Of a stretch of 64,000 nucleotides of DNA, positions 53,630-62,494 are shown in pieces; the stretch's first letter is position 1, and the number at the start of each line of letters is the position of its first letter. The notes under the pieces are model-generated. The model worked only from the letters and a program-made list of their open reading frames with translations, searched no databases and was not told the origin of the DNA. A program made the position numbers and the translations under genes. This DNA is from Streptosporangium canum (GTDB lineage: Bacteria; Actinomycetota; Actinomycetes; Streptosporangiales; Streptosporangiaceae): the NCBI RefSeq assembly GCF_900113865.1, contig NZ_FOQY01000005.1, positions 245,388 to 309,387 of the forward strand, written 5' to 3'.

Positions 53630-54267
53630 TCGTGGCCGACGACGCAGTGCTGATCAGAGAGGGCCTGATCAGGCTGCTCGAGGAGTTCGGCTGCGAGGTG
53701 GTCGCGGCGGTGGGGGACGGCGACGGCCTGGTGGAGGCCGTCGCCGCGCACCGGCCGGACGTCTCGGTGGTCGACGTCAGAATGCCGCCCGGCTTCACCG
53801 ACGAGGGGCTGCGGGCGGCGGTCGAGGCGCGCCGGCGGGTGCCGGGCGCGCCGATGCTGATCCTGTCCCAGTACGTGGAGGTGTCCTATGCCGACGACCT
53901 GCTGGCCGACGCCAGGGGCGCGGTGGGATACCTGCTCAAGGACCGGGTCGTGGACGTGGACGACTTCATGGGAGGCCTGCGCACCGTCGCGGCCGGCGGG
54001 ACGATCTTCGACCCGCAGGTGGTGGCCCAGCTGATGGTACGGCGACGCCGCGACGACCCGCTCGCGCTGCTCACCCCGCGGGAGCGGGAGGTGCTCGGCC
54101 TGATGGCGGAGGGCAGGTCCAACCCCGCCATCGGCCGCCAGCTCGTGATCAGCGACGGCGCGGTGGAGAAGCACATCCGGAGCATCTTCGCCAAGCTCGG
54201 CCTGTACGCCGAGGACGGCGACCAGCACCGCCGCGTCCTGGCCGTCCTCGCCTACCTGCGCTCCTGA
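53620..54267 (+). CDS. NarL/LuxR-family response regulator
   Basis: The product is 215 aa. The receiver domain has VVADDAVLIREGL, the phosphoacceptor aspartate in SVVDVRMPP and the lysine in YLLKDRVV. The LuxR helix-turn-helix is LTPREREVLGLMAEGRSN with VEKHIRSIFAKLGL. GTG start overlaps the kinase gene by 10 bases. The divergent acyltransferase gene is a candidate target. Confidence 0.93.
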   Translation: MRVVVADDAVLIREGLIRLLEEFGCEVVAAVGDGDGLVEAVAAHRPDVSVVDVRMPPGFTDEGLRAAVEARRRVPGAPMLILSQYVEVSYADDLLADARGAVGYLLKDRVVDVDDFMGGLRTVAAGGTIFDPQVVAQLMVRRRRDDPLALLTPREREVLGLMAEGRSNPAIGRQLVISDGAVEKHIRSIFAKLGLYAEDGDQHRRVLAVLAYLRS

Positions 54268-54278
54268 GAAGGATGCGT

Positions 54279-55586
54279 TCAGCCGCGGATGGGGAAGTTG
54301 GCGCGGAAGGTGATGCGCGGGTTGTGGCGGCGTTCGAGGTCGCGGAGGCGATGGAGCGCGGCGGGAGGGAAGGCGTCGGCGGGTGTCTCGCCGGGGCTGA
54401 GAAAGGTGAAGGGTTTGCGTCCGCTCACCGGGAGAGCGTCGGCGAGCGCGCGTTGTCTGGCGATGACGGCCTCGGCCGTCGCCGGGTCGGCCGGCACGCC
54501 GAACAGGTAGAGCGCGTAGGGCTCGGTCAGTGGGCCGTGGGGGCTGTCGGACGGGCGGGTGAACGCGCCGCCCAGGTGGCGTACCTGCACACTCATCAGC
54601 GGGGCGATCGGGTCGGCCAGCAGGGTCTTGGCCGCTGTGTCGTCCAGTTCGGTGAGCAGTTCGGCGCGTGAGGAGCCCGCGCCGGGGTCGGTGGGTTCGG
54701 CGGTGATGGTGCCGAGCTCGGCGACCGTCATGGTCCGCCTGCTGTCGGCGAGGGGATGGGGCAGGCGGTCCAGGGGGCTGAGCAGGCCGCGGGCCGTAGC
54801 GGCCTGACCGAGGTAGGCGGCATCAACGGCGATCATGGGGTCGGAGCCGGGGAAGTGCAGCAGGTCCAGCCAGAGGGTCAGGTCGTCGGGGGCGGTGGCG
54901 GTGATCTGGCGGTAGGCGTCCATCACGTCCGGGGCGTGCTTGGCGGGCCACAGTATCCGGCCGCCGTACAGGTGCGGCGCGCGGTGGAGGGAGAGTTCCA
55001 GGGCGGTGACGATCGCGAAGGAGCCGCCGCCACCGCGCATGGCCCAGAAAAGGTCGGGGTCGGTGTCGGCGGTGAGGCGCCGCTGCCGCCCTTCGGCGTC
55101 CACGATGTCGAAGGCGGTGACGCTGTCGGCGACCCAGCCGTACTTGCGGCCGAACCAGCTGAGCCCGCCGCCGAGGGCGACACCGGTGACGCTGACGACC
55201 GGGGAGCTGCCGGGCAGGCCGGTCAGGCCGTGCGGTGCTGCGGCGGCCTGGAGGCTGCCCGAGGACACGCCCGCGCCGACACTGGCGCGCCGGGCGGCCG
55301 GATCGATCCGGAGGGAATCCAGACGGCGGGTCCGCAGCAGAATGGCGCCGTCCAGGTCCGTGGTGGCGCCATGGCCGTTGGGCTGGGCCGAGACGGCCAT
55401 TTCGCGGACGCGGGCGAAGCGGACCACGGCCGCGACGTCGGCGGCGTCGGCCGCTTCGACCACGGCGGGAACAGTCTGTTCGACGGCGAGGTTCCAGGGG
55501 CGCCGGGCCTGGTCGAAACCGTCGTCTCCGGGGAGCAGGACCCGTCCGCGGACGAAGGTGCGCAGGTCCTTGACCTTGTTGATCAT
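54279..55586 (-). CDS. FAD-linked oxidase (PCMH/BBE type)
   Basis: The product is 435 aa. The PCMH-type FAD domain has VPAVVEAADAADVAAVVRFA, QPNGHGAT and GLTGLPGSSPVVSVTGVALGG (split here by function: pyrophosphate loop). The histidine of the GHG motif is the usual covalent FAD site; the second covalent cysteine seen in berberine bridge enzymes is not evident. The end (NPRITFRANFPI) fits the BBE tail. It oxidises an unknown alcohol, sugar or secondary metabolite. It is divergent from a LysR regulator and convergent with the response regulator (11-base gap). An upstream 45-aa frame overlaps its ATG. Confidence 0.85.
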   Translation of the reverse strand: MINKVKDLRTFVRGRVLLPGDDGFDQARRPWNLAVEQTVPAVVEAADAADVAAVVRFARVREMAVSAQPNGHGATTDLDGAILLRTRRLDSLRIDPAARRASVGAGVSSGSLQAAAAPHGLTGLPGSSPVVSVTGVALGGGLSWFGRKYGWVADSVTAFDIVDAEGRQRRLTADTDPDLFWAMRGGGGSFAIVTALELSLHRAPHLYGGRILWPAKHAPDVMDAYRQITATAPDDLTLWLDLLHFPGSDPMIAVDAAYLGQAATARGLLSPLDRLPHPLADSRRTMTVAELGTITAEPTDPGAGSSRAELLTELDDTAAKTLLADPIAPLMSVQVRHLGGAFTRPSDSPHGPLTEPYALYLFGVPADPATAEAVIARQRALADALPVSGRKPFTFLSPGETPADAFPPAALHRLRDLERRHNPRITFRANFPIRG

Positions 55587-55720
55587 CTTTCTTCCAATCT
55601 TGAGTGGCGGGAGGAGGATCGTCGGCTGCCGAAGATCGTGGTGGGGTCCCGTAGGTCCCGGACGACCGCGTCCGCGTCGGTGGCCGGAGCGGACAGGGCG
55701 TGCTCCGCGGTGACGTGCAT
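55583..55720 (-). CDS. 45-aa small ORF coupled to the FAD oxidase
   Basis: An ATG at 55720 behind GGGAGC opens a 45-codon frame (MHVTAEHALSAPATDADAVV, then RDLRDPTTIFGS). Its TGA overlaps the oxidase ATG as ATGA. G/C-rich third positions, ribosome binding site and overlap support translation. The opening weakly resembles the start of SRPBCC proteins, so it could be a truncated remnant or a leader peptide. Confidence 0.4.
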   Translation of the reverse strand: MHVTAEHALSAPATDADAVVRDLRDPTTIFGSRRSSSRHSRLEER

Positions 55721-55842
55721 TGCTTGCTCCCGCGCAGGTCGCAGTGATGATCGGTGAGTACCACCTTCGTCTGGGACGAAGAGCCGATCAATGCGGCCCT
55801 GTGTAAGAATCGTGAAGCTGGAGTTAACGATCTGGGGGTTTC

Positions 55843-56736
55843 ATGCTGGAACGCCATGAGCTGGAGGCGTTCCTGGCCCTGGCTGAGGAGTTGCATTTCG
55901 GCCGCACCGCCGAGCGCCTGCGCGTGTCCACCGCCCGGATCAGCCAAACGATCGCCAAGCTGGAGCGCCGGACCGGCGTGCCGTTGTTCACCCGTACCAG
56001 CCGCCGGGTGGAGTTGACCGCAGCGGGCCGGCAGCTGTACGAGGAGGTACGACCCGCCTGGGACCAGATCGCCGCGGCGTTCGCGCGGGCTGTCGACACC
56101 GGCCGCGGCCTGACCGGCACCCTGCGGGTGGCCTTCGTCGGCGCTGCGGGCGGGCAACTGCTCGCCGGGGCCGCCGAGGTGTTCCGCCGGCGCCTGCCGG
56201 ACTGCGATGTCCGGCTCCGCGAAGCGCAGATGGTCGATCTGATGCCCTGGCTGCGCGACGGCCAGGTCGATCTCGCGCTGGGCACGTTCCCCATCGACGA
56301 GCCGGATATCGCCACCGGTCCGGTGCTGGTGTCCGAAACGCGCATGCTCGCGGTGCCGTCCCAGCATCCGTTCGCCCGCCGTACGTCGGTCTCGCTCGAC
56401 GATCTGGCCGGGGTGAGGCTCCTCCAGCTACCCGACACCCTGCCCGTCTCGCTGCGCGAGGACCGCACTCCGCGCGCCACTCCTGCGGGCCGGCCGATCG
56501 AGCCCGGCCCCTCCGCCTCGACGTTCAACGAGATGCTCACACTCATCGGCGCCGGCCACGGAGCCTTTCCCGTCGGCGCCCAGGCCAGGCGCTACTACGC
56601 GCGCCCCGACGTCGCCTACATCCCCATCGGCGACGCCCCACCACTGCGATGGGGCCTGCTGTGGCGGACCGACGGCGCCACCGCTCGGGTCCGCGCCTTC
56701 GCCCAGGCCGCTCACGACCTGGTCGGCTCCTCCTGA
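55843..56736 (+). CDS. LysR-family regulator
   Basis: The product is 297 aa. The winged helix is canonical (ELEAFLALAEELHFGRTAERL, RISQTIAKLERRTGVPLF). The effector domain (about 90-290) follows, with LREAQMVDLMPWLRDGQVDLAL and MLAVPSQHPFA. The ATG follows GGGGG. It is divergent from the FAD oxidase, with 122 bases between its ATG and the small ORF start, so it most likely controls the oxidase. Inducer unknown. Confidence 0.9.
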   Translation: MLERHELEAFLALAEELHFGRTAERLRVSTARISQTIAKLERRTGVPLFTRTSRRVELTAAGRQLYEEVRPAWDQIAAAFARAVDTGRGLTGTLRVAFVGAAGGQLLAGAAEVFRRRLPDCDVRLREAQMVDLMPWLRDGQVDLALGTFPIDEPDIATGPVLVSETRMLAVPSQHPFARRTSVSLDDLAGVRLLQLPDTLPVSLREDRTPRATPAGRPIEPGPSASTFNEMLTLIGAGHGAFPVGAQARRYYARPDVAYIPIGDAPPLRWGLLWRTDGATARVRAFAQAAHDLVGSS

Positions 56737-56949
56737 ACAGTGGTACCCGCCGTTCGGTGAATTTTCGGCCCAGCACCATTCGACCAGGTCCACAACGTGA
56801 TCGGCCGGCCATGAGCGCGGCGTGACCCCGGCGGGAACAGCGGGCCGCGAGCCCGGCCGACCCGCGCACGACGGCCGGGAGGGCTGGAGAGCCCCGGTGA
56901 AGGTGAAGGGGACCGCGGGATCCGGCGGCCCCCTTTCCGGCGGAGACGC

Positions 56950-57807
56950 TCAGTTCGACGATTTCAGATATCCGTTGTCGAGCAGCCAGGCCACGGACAC
57001 CTCCCCGGTCGCCTGGGGCGCTTCGGGAATGTATTTGCTCACCAAGTGGTACTGCCGCCCGGCGCCTTCCTGCTGGAATGCCGGGGCGGCCGGACCGCCA
57101 TCCACTTTGAATTCCTTTGTCACTTTGTAAGTGTGATAGTTGCAGAGGTATTTCGGGGCCGCCTGAAAGGTGTTGAGATTGTTCGGCGGCAGCGCGCGCC
57201 CGGCGTAGGACGCGCCGAGCGGAGAGACGAAGGAGCCCTGCTCGCCGCCGAAACGGTCGAGGTCCGTGCCGACCGGCAGCGTCACCGTCCGCACCAGCAG
57301 CTTGCCGTTGGCGTAGCCGCCGGAGTGGGCGAAGCCGTAGTCCTGCGGGTAGCGCCACCAGTTGGCGCCCTGGTCCCAGTAGCGGTCGATGAACTCCTGC
57401 GGGGAGACCCCGTTCAGCGGCTTGTAGTCACGCAGGATCTTGCCGAGCGGCCCGTCCTCCGGAAGGTACTTCGGCCCGAGGATCGGGTCGTCGTCCAGGT
57501 ACGGCGGCCCGCAGACCTGCTTGGCGGGTTTGCCGTCCGCCGTGGGGGCCGTCTGGCCGGAGGTCTCCGGATGGGCGGCGGGCACGGCGTCCGCGGCCGG
57601 CGTGGGGCGTGGCCGCGCGATCGGGGCCGCACACGGGAGGCCCGCCGCGACCGGCACCCCGGCGGCCGAGGCGGACGGGCAGTAGGCGCCGGGCGGACCG
57701 GAGGTCGGATAGGTGCCGGTGGCGGCCTGGGCCGCGACACCGGTGAAAGCAGCGGTGACGAGGCCGATGGCGGCGGCCAGCGGTGCGCGTCGTCGAAAAT
57801 GCCGCAC
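56950..57807 (-). CDS. secreted TNT-domain NAD glycohydrolase
   Basis: The product is 285 aa. A signal peptide (about 1-29, ending VAAQA) and a Pro/Ala-rich linker (30-90) precede the TNT domain (PF14021): CGPPYLDDDPILGPKYLPEDG, WRYPQDYGF, LPVGTDLDRFGGEQGSFVSP, AGRALPP and FQQEGAGRQYHL. The arginines in DRFG and GRAL and the glutamines of the FQQ-GRQY segment correspond to positions important in the M. tuberculosis TNT toxin, which hydrolyses NAD to nicotinamide and ADP-ribose. No immunity gene adjoins it, consistent with an enzyme active only outside the cell. It is divergent from the LacI-ABC-ARH operon. Confidence 0.85.
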   Translation of the reverse strand: MRHFRRRAPLAAAIGLVTAAFTGVAAQAATGTYPTSGPPGAYCPSASAAGVPVAAGLPCAAPIARPRPTPAADAVPAAHPETSGQTAPTADGKPAKQVCGPPYLDDDPILGPKYLPEDGPLGKILRDYKPLNGVSPQEFIDRYWDQGANWWRYPQDYGFAHSGGYANGKLLVRTVTLPVGTDLDRFGGEQGSFVSPLGASYAGRALPPNNLNTFQAAPKYLCNYHTYKVTKEFKVDGGPAAPAFQQEGAGRQYHLVSKYIPEAPQATGEVSVAWLLDNGYLKSSN

Positions 57808-58323
57808 GGATCCCCCTGATGAACTTCACGCGGAGCTGAATCGGACATATGGCTTTAATCTGCAAATCAGCGGAGAAGGTGCCGGGGGCGGGTGTATCCT
57901 CCGCCGTTCATGGCATTTCTCCCCGAGCCGTTCCGTCAGGGGCCGGAGTGATTGAGCTGCGTCTCCGCCCGTTCTGAATGAAACGGCCGATCCGTGCCTA
58001 CCCTGCCGTTCATCTGCGGCACCGCGGACAGGTTAATCGAATGACAAAAGCGAAGAGACAAAAGGTGTGGCAGCGTCTGTTGTCGATTACATGGATAAAT
58101 CGGATTGACTACTCTTCATTGCGCGTATTCGTCATTTATCCGGCGGGTGCGGGGCGGTCCGGCGGACGCGGCGGCCGGCGGCCGAGGAGGGGGCCGGCGG
58201 GCGGGGGTTGATCTCGCTGTGGGTGCGGAGTGCCGGTCCGCCTCCGGGGGCGCTCAAGACGTGGTTCGATCGGAGGTCCCTGAGCGGTGAGGCCCCCCTG
58301 ACGTGCTGTTATTTGATCGTGAC
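57808..58323. other. long intergenic region between the NADase gene and the LacI operon
   Basis: About 510 bases without a supported gene. It must hold the NADase promoter on the left. The part at 58140-58210 is very G-rich with repeated GGCGG/GGGG runs and could fold into non-canonical structure. Short open frames lack ribosome binding sites. Confidence 0.5.
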
Positions 58324-58410
58324 TTGACGTCGTCCGTTACGGGCGAGTTACATGTTCCTAACCCCGTAAACGTTTTCAGCCCATCATCAGAGATCGCAGT
58401 AAACGTTTAC
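58324..58410 (+). promoter_or_regulatory. promoter with two LacI-type operators
   Basis: A candidate promoter TTGACG (58324-58329), 18 bases, TTACAT (58348-58353) is followed by GTAAACGTTTTC (58366-58377) and the perfect palindrome GTAAACGTTTAC (58399-58410). Operator starts are 33 bases apart, about three helical turns, so two repressor dimers could bind one face. The sequence differs from the arabinose operators (GTTAACGTTAAC), allowing separate control. Confidence 0.6.
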
Positions 58411-58427
58411 AGAAAGGTGTGGTCTCT

Positions 58428-59441
58428 GTGAGCGACGGGCCGACGATCACCACGATCGCGGAGCGGGCGGGCGTCTCGATCGCCTCTGTCTCCCGCGTGC
58501 TCAACGGGCTGCCGACCCGGGAGGACACCGTGCGCCGGGTGCTCAGCGCGGCCGACGAGCTGGGATACGTCCCCAACTCGGTGGCCCGGTCGCTGAAGTC
58601 GCGCCGGACCAACCAGGTGGCCTTCGCCATGGCCGACATCGGCAACCCGGTCTACCTGACGATGGTCCGCGAGATCCAGCCGGTGCTGAAGGCGGCGGGA
58701 TACCGCCTCGTGCTGCACTCCACGGACGCGGACGTGGCCGAGGAGATCGACGTTCTCCGCAGCCTCGGAGAGCGCTACGTGGACGGCCTCATCATGATCC
58801 CGCTGCGGATCGGCGAGGCCCACCTGAAGGCCGTCGAGGCGGCCCGCGCCCCCGTCGTCATCATCGGCTCGGTGCCGGACGGCACGCGGGTGGACAACGT
58901 CCGCACCGACTCGCGCACCGGCGTACGGCTGGCGCTGGAGCACCTCCGCTCCCTGGGGCGCCGCCGTATCGGATTCGTCAACGGCCCGCTGGACACGGTC
59001 CCCGGCTCGGCCCGGTCCACGGCCTACGCCGAGGGGATCAGGGAGCTCGGCCTGCCGTACGACGAGAACCTGGTGGAGATCGGCGACTTCTACCGCGCCG
59101 AGGGGGCGCAGGCGGTGAGCCGGCTGCTGGCCAGGGCGCCCGACCTGGACGCCGTCCTGTGCGCCAACGACCTGATCGCGCTCGGCGCGCTGGACGTCCT
59201 GCGCCGGGCGGGCCGCCGGGTGCCGGAGGACGTGGCGGTGGCCGGCATGGACGACATCGACCTGGCCGCCGTCGCCTGGCCCTCACTGACCAGCATCTCC
59301 CTCGGCTCGGCCGAGCGTGGCCGGCTGGCGGCCGAACTGCTCCTGGACCGGCTGGGCAACGGCGACCGCGACCCCAAGGTGGTCACGGTGCCGCCCCGCC
59401 TCATGGTCCGGGCCTCGACTGTGGGAGAGGAGACCACGTGA
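58428..59441 (+). CDS. LacI-family regulator of the ABC-ARH operon
   Basis: The product is 337 aa. The HTH is IAERAGVSIASVSRVLNGL, followed by a sugar-binding-like effector domain (QVAFAMADIGNPVYLTMVREI, VLCANDLIALGALDVL, VAGMDDIDLAAVAWPSLTSI). The GTG at 58428 is chosen because GAAAGG lies ten bases upstream; a GTG at 58419 is too close to it. The stop overlaps the first permease gene (GTGA), so it is cotranscribed with the operon it probably represses. Confidence 0.9.
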   Translation: MSDGPTITTIAERAGVSIASVSRVLNGLPTREDTVRRVLSAADELGYVPNSVARSLKSRRTNQVAFAMADIGNPVYLTMVREIQPVLKAAGYRLVLHSTDADVAEEIDVLRSLGERYVDGLIMIPLRIGEAHLKAVEAARAPVVIIGSVPDGTRVDNVRTDSRTGVRLALEHLRSLGRRRIGFVNGPLDTVPGSARSTAYAEGIRELGLPYDENLVEIGDFYRAEGAQAVSRLLARAPDLDAVLCANDLIALGALDVLRRAGRRVPEDVAVAGMDDIDLAAVAWPSLTSISLGSAERGRLAAELLLDRLGNGDRDPKVVTVPPRLMVRASTVGEETT

Positions 59442-60349
59442 CCCTCACCGCCGACCGGCCGGTCAGGACGGCGCCCCCGAAGAAGCCCCGCAAGGGCGGC
59501 CGGCAGGGGCGCGAGGCGCTGCTGCTGATGCTGCCCGCCCTGGTGCCCGTGCTGGTGTTCAGCGTGGGGCCGCTGCTCTACGGAATCTTCCTGGCCTTCA
59601 CCGACGCGCGCTCCGGGCGCAACGCGGTCACCTCCTTCGTCGGCCTGTCGAACTTCGGGGACCTGCTGAGCGACGGTGACTTCTGGGCGTCGTTCCGGAT
59701 CGGGATGATCTGGGCGGTCTCGGTGACCGTGCTGCAGTTCCTGGCGTCGCTGGGGCTGGCGCTGCTGCTCAACCAGGAGATGCGGTTCCGGGGGTTCGCC
59801 CGGGTGCTGGCCATGGTGCCGTGGGCGATGCCGCCGGTGGTCATCGGGCTGATGTGGCGGCTGGTCTACCATCCGGACGCCGGAATCCTCAACAGCATGC
59901 TGGGCACCGAGATCGACTGGCTCAACGACTTCTCCATCGCGCTGCCCGCGGTGATCGTCGTCGGGATCTGGACCGGCATGCCGCAGACCACGGTGGTGCT
60001 GCTGGCCGGGCTGCAGGGCGTCCCCAAGGAGCTGTACGAGGCGGTCGAGGTGGACGGCGCGGGCGTCTGGCGCAGGTTCTGGAACATCACGCTGCCCCAG
60101 CTCCGCCCGGTCATCGTGGCCATCACCTCCCTGGACTTCGTCTGGAACATCAACCAGTTCGGGCTGGTCTACGTTCTCACGCAGGGCGGCCCGGGAGGCC
60201 AGACCCGCCTGCCGATGCTGTTCGCCTACGAGGAGGCCTTCCGCTACGGCTTCTTCGGCTACGCGGCCACTCTGGGCGTGGCGATCGTGATCGTCGTGCT
60301 GGCCGTGCTGGGCGTCTACCTCTGGCGGCAGATGCGGGAGGCGAGCTGA
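59438..60349 (+). CDS. carbohydrate ABC permease (MalF/UgpA type)
   Basis: The product is 303 aa with about six TM segments after a basic N-terminus. The EAA loop is present (LYEAVEVDGAGVWRRFWNITLP), which contacts the ATPase. GTG start overlaps the regulator gene. It partners the next permease. No ATPase gene is present in the operon, so a shared ATPase of the MsiK kind is expected. Confidence 0.92.
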   Translation: MTLTADRPVRTAPPKKPRKGGRQGREALLLMLPALVPVLVFSVGPLLYGIFLAFTDARSGRNAVTSFVGLSNFGDLLSDGDFWASFRIGMIWAVSVTVLQFLASLGLALLLNQEMRFRGFARVLAMVPWAMPPVVIGLMWRLVYHPDAGILNSMLGTEIDWLNDFSIALPAVIVVGIWTGMPQTTVVLLAGLQGVPKELYEAVEVDGAGVWRRFWNITLPQLRPVIVAITSLDFVWNINQFGLVYVLTQGGPGGQTRLPMLFAYEEAFRYGFFGYAATLGVAIVIVVLAVLGVYLWRQMREAS

Positions 60350-60350
60350 C

Positions 60351-61169
60351 ATGGGCAAGGCATTGCGCTATCTGGCCCTGGCCGGCTACATCGTCTTCCT
60401 GGCGTTCCCGCTGGTCTGGCTGCTGTCCACGGCGCTGAAGACGCCGCAGGAGATGGCGAGCCTGGACCCGACATGGATCCCGCGCTCACCGACGCTGACC
60501 AACTTCACCGACGCCTTCGCGGAGCAGGACCTGGTCGGCAGCGGGGTGCGCAGTCTCGTCGTCGCGGTGGTCAGCGCGGTGCTCACCGTGATCCTGGCGC
60601 TGCCCGCCGCCTACGCGCTGGCCCGGCACCGGTCGATGGTCAACCGGATCGCGATCGGGTGGGTGCTGGTCAGCCAGGTCTTCCCGTTCATCCTGATCAT
60701 CATCCCGCTGTTCATGGTGCTGCGCAGGCTGGACCTGGTGAACACGCTGGCCGGCCTGACCGTCGTGCACATCACCTTCACGCTGCCGTTCGCGCTGTGG
60801 ATGCTCCAGGGATACGTGCGCGCCGTACCGCGTGAGCTGGAGGAGGCCGCCGCGGTGGACGGGGCCGGGCGGGTGCGGTCGCTGCTGAGCGTCGTGGCCC
60901 CGCTGCTGGCGCCCGGCGTGGTCGCGACCCTGCTGTTCTCGTTCATCTCCTCCTGGAACGAGTTCCTGTTCGCCTTGATCGTCCTCAAGGACCCGGATGT
61001 GGCGACCCTGCCGCTGACGCTGGTGAAGTTCACCGGCGCGGAAGGGGTCGTGCGCCTCGGGCCGCTCGCCGCAGCCTCGCTTCTGGCGACGATCCCGAGC
61101 CTGGTGTTCTTCGCGTTCATCCAGCGACGGCTGAGGTCCGGCCTGATGGCCGGGGCCGTCAAGGGATAG
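60351..61169 (+). CDS. carbohydrate ABC permease (MalG/UgpE type)
   Basis: The product is 272 aa with six TM segments and the EAA loop (ELEEAAAVDGAGRVRSLLSVV). The ATG lies one base after the previous stop. It forms the membrane channel with the MalF-type permease. Confidence 0.92.
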   Translation: MGKALRYLALAGYIVFLAFPLVWLLSTALKTPQEMASLDPTWIPRSPTLTNFTDAFAEQDLVGSGVRSLVVAVVSAVLTVILALPAAYALARHRSMVNRIAIGWVLVSQVFPFILIIIPLFMVLRRLDLVNTLAGLTVVHITFTLPFALWMLQGYVRAVPRELEEAAAVDGAGRVRSLLSVVAPLLAPGVVATLLFSFISSWNEFLFALIVLKDPDVATLPLTLVKFTGAEGVVRLGPLAAASLLATIPSLVFFAFIQRRLRSGLMAGAVKG

Positions 61170-61198
61170 ACAGCCCACCCCCCGATAGGAGAAGTCAT

Positions 61199-62494
61199 AT
61201 GCGCAAGAGGGTCGTGCTGGCCGCAGGCCTCCTCGTTCTGGCCGCCGGATGCGGTTCGGAATCGCCCGCGGCCGCCCCCGACGAGCCGGTGAAGATCAAA
61301 TTCCAGAGCCTCGCCTGGCAGAAGGAGTCGATCGCCGCCAACAAGCAGCTCGTCGAGGAGTGGAACAAGGCCAACCCCAAGATCCAGGTCGAGTACATCC
61401 AGGGGAGCTGGGACAACGTCAACGACCAGCTCGTCACCTCCTTCGAGGCGGGCGACCCCCCGGACGTCATCCACGACGACTCCCCGGCGCTGTCCGGCTT
61501 CGCCAACCGCGGCTACCTGCTGGACCTCACGGACAAGGTTCCGGCCGAGCTGAAGAGCGACATCCCGCAGGCCGCCTGGGACACCGTCACCTTCGGCGAC
61601 GGCAAGGGCGGGCAGGGCGTGTACGGCGTGCCGTTCCTGCAGGAGTCGCAGGTCATCATCGGCAACAAGAAGCTGCTCGACAAGGCGGGCGTGCGCGTCC
61701 CGACCCCGGACAGCCCGTGGACGTGGGACGAGTTCGCCGAGATCTCCAAGAAGCTCACCAAGGGTGACTCCTACGGCGTCGCCTGGCCGATGAAGTCGCC
61801 GGTCAACAAGGTGCTCAACCTGGGCCTGAACTTCGGTGGCACGTTCTTCCAGACCGACGCCGCCGGCAAGACGACGGTCAAGGTGGGCGCCGAGGAGCGC
61901 GAGGTGCTCCAGCGCATCCACGACCAGCTCCACAAGGACAAGTCCGCCGACCCGTCCGCGCTCGGCATGGGCTCCGCCGACCCGCTGCCCGGCTTCTACG
62001 CCGGCAAGTACGCGATGCTGCCCGTCGGCGTCTACCTGCGCCAGCAGGTCGTGGAGCAGGCGCCGGACGGCTTCGAGTGGATCACCCTCCCGCCGCTGAA
62101 GGGCGCCACCGCCGAGCAGGGCGCCGTCTCGCAGACGCTGTCGGTCGCCACCGACAGCAAGTATCCCGAGCAGTCGCTGAAGTTCATCTCCTTCTTCCTG
62201 AACGGCCCGAACCAGGTCAAGCTCGCCAAGGGCGACTGGCTGCTGCCGACCTCGGTCAAGGCCGCGGGCGACCCGGCCATGACGACCGAGGAGAACGGCT
62301 GGAACGTGGCGACCGCATCGGTCAAGAACCTCGTGGTCGCGCCGTTCCTGAAGGTCAACGGCTTCGACGAGTGGAAGAGCAAGGTGGCCACGCCGGCGCT
62401 GCAGCAGTACTTCGCCAACAAGATCACCCTTGACGAGACGGCGAAGAAGCTGGTCGACGAGGGCAACAAGGTGCTGGAGCGGTACAACAAGTGA
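61199..62494 (+). CDS. extracellular solute-binding lipoprotein
   Basis: The product is 431 aa. The lipobox is LVLAAGC (cysteine 18). The mature protein is a type II solute-binding protein of the carbohydrate (family 1) kind, with VEEWNKANPKIQVEYIQGSW and VTSFEAGDPPDVIHDD. AGGAGAA precedes the ATG. It determines the operon's substrate, which cannot be read from sequence; the ADP-ribosylglycohydrolase-fold neighbours point to a ribosyl-containing compound. Confidence 0.92.
   Translation: MRKRVVLAAGLLVLAAGCGSESPAAAPDEPVKIKFQSLAWQKESIAANKQLVEEWNKANPKIQVEYIQGSWDNVNDQLVTSFEAGDPPDVIHDDSPALSGFANRGYLLDLTDKVPAELKSDIPQAAWDTVTFGDGKGGQGVYGVPFLQESQVIIGNKKLLDKAGVRVPTPDSPWTWDEFAEISKKLTKGDSYGVAWPMKSPVNKVLNLGLNFGGTFFQTDAAGKTTVKVGAEEREVLQRIHDQLHKDKSADPSALGMGSADPLPGFYAGKYAMLPVGVYLRQQVVEQAPDGFEWITLPPLKGATAEQGAVSQTLSVATDSKYPEQSLKFISFFLNGPNQVKLAKGDWLLPTSVKAAGDPAMTTEENGWNVATASVKNLVVAPFLKVNGFDEWKSKVATPALQQYFANKITLDETAKKLVDEGNKVLERYNK

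Noticed and set aside
58140-58210. G-rich tract as a structured RNA or riboswitch
   Set aside because: Local G-richness is common in this genome type and I could not fold a recognisable riboswitch.
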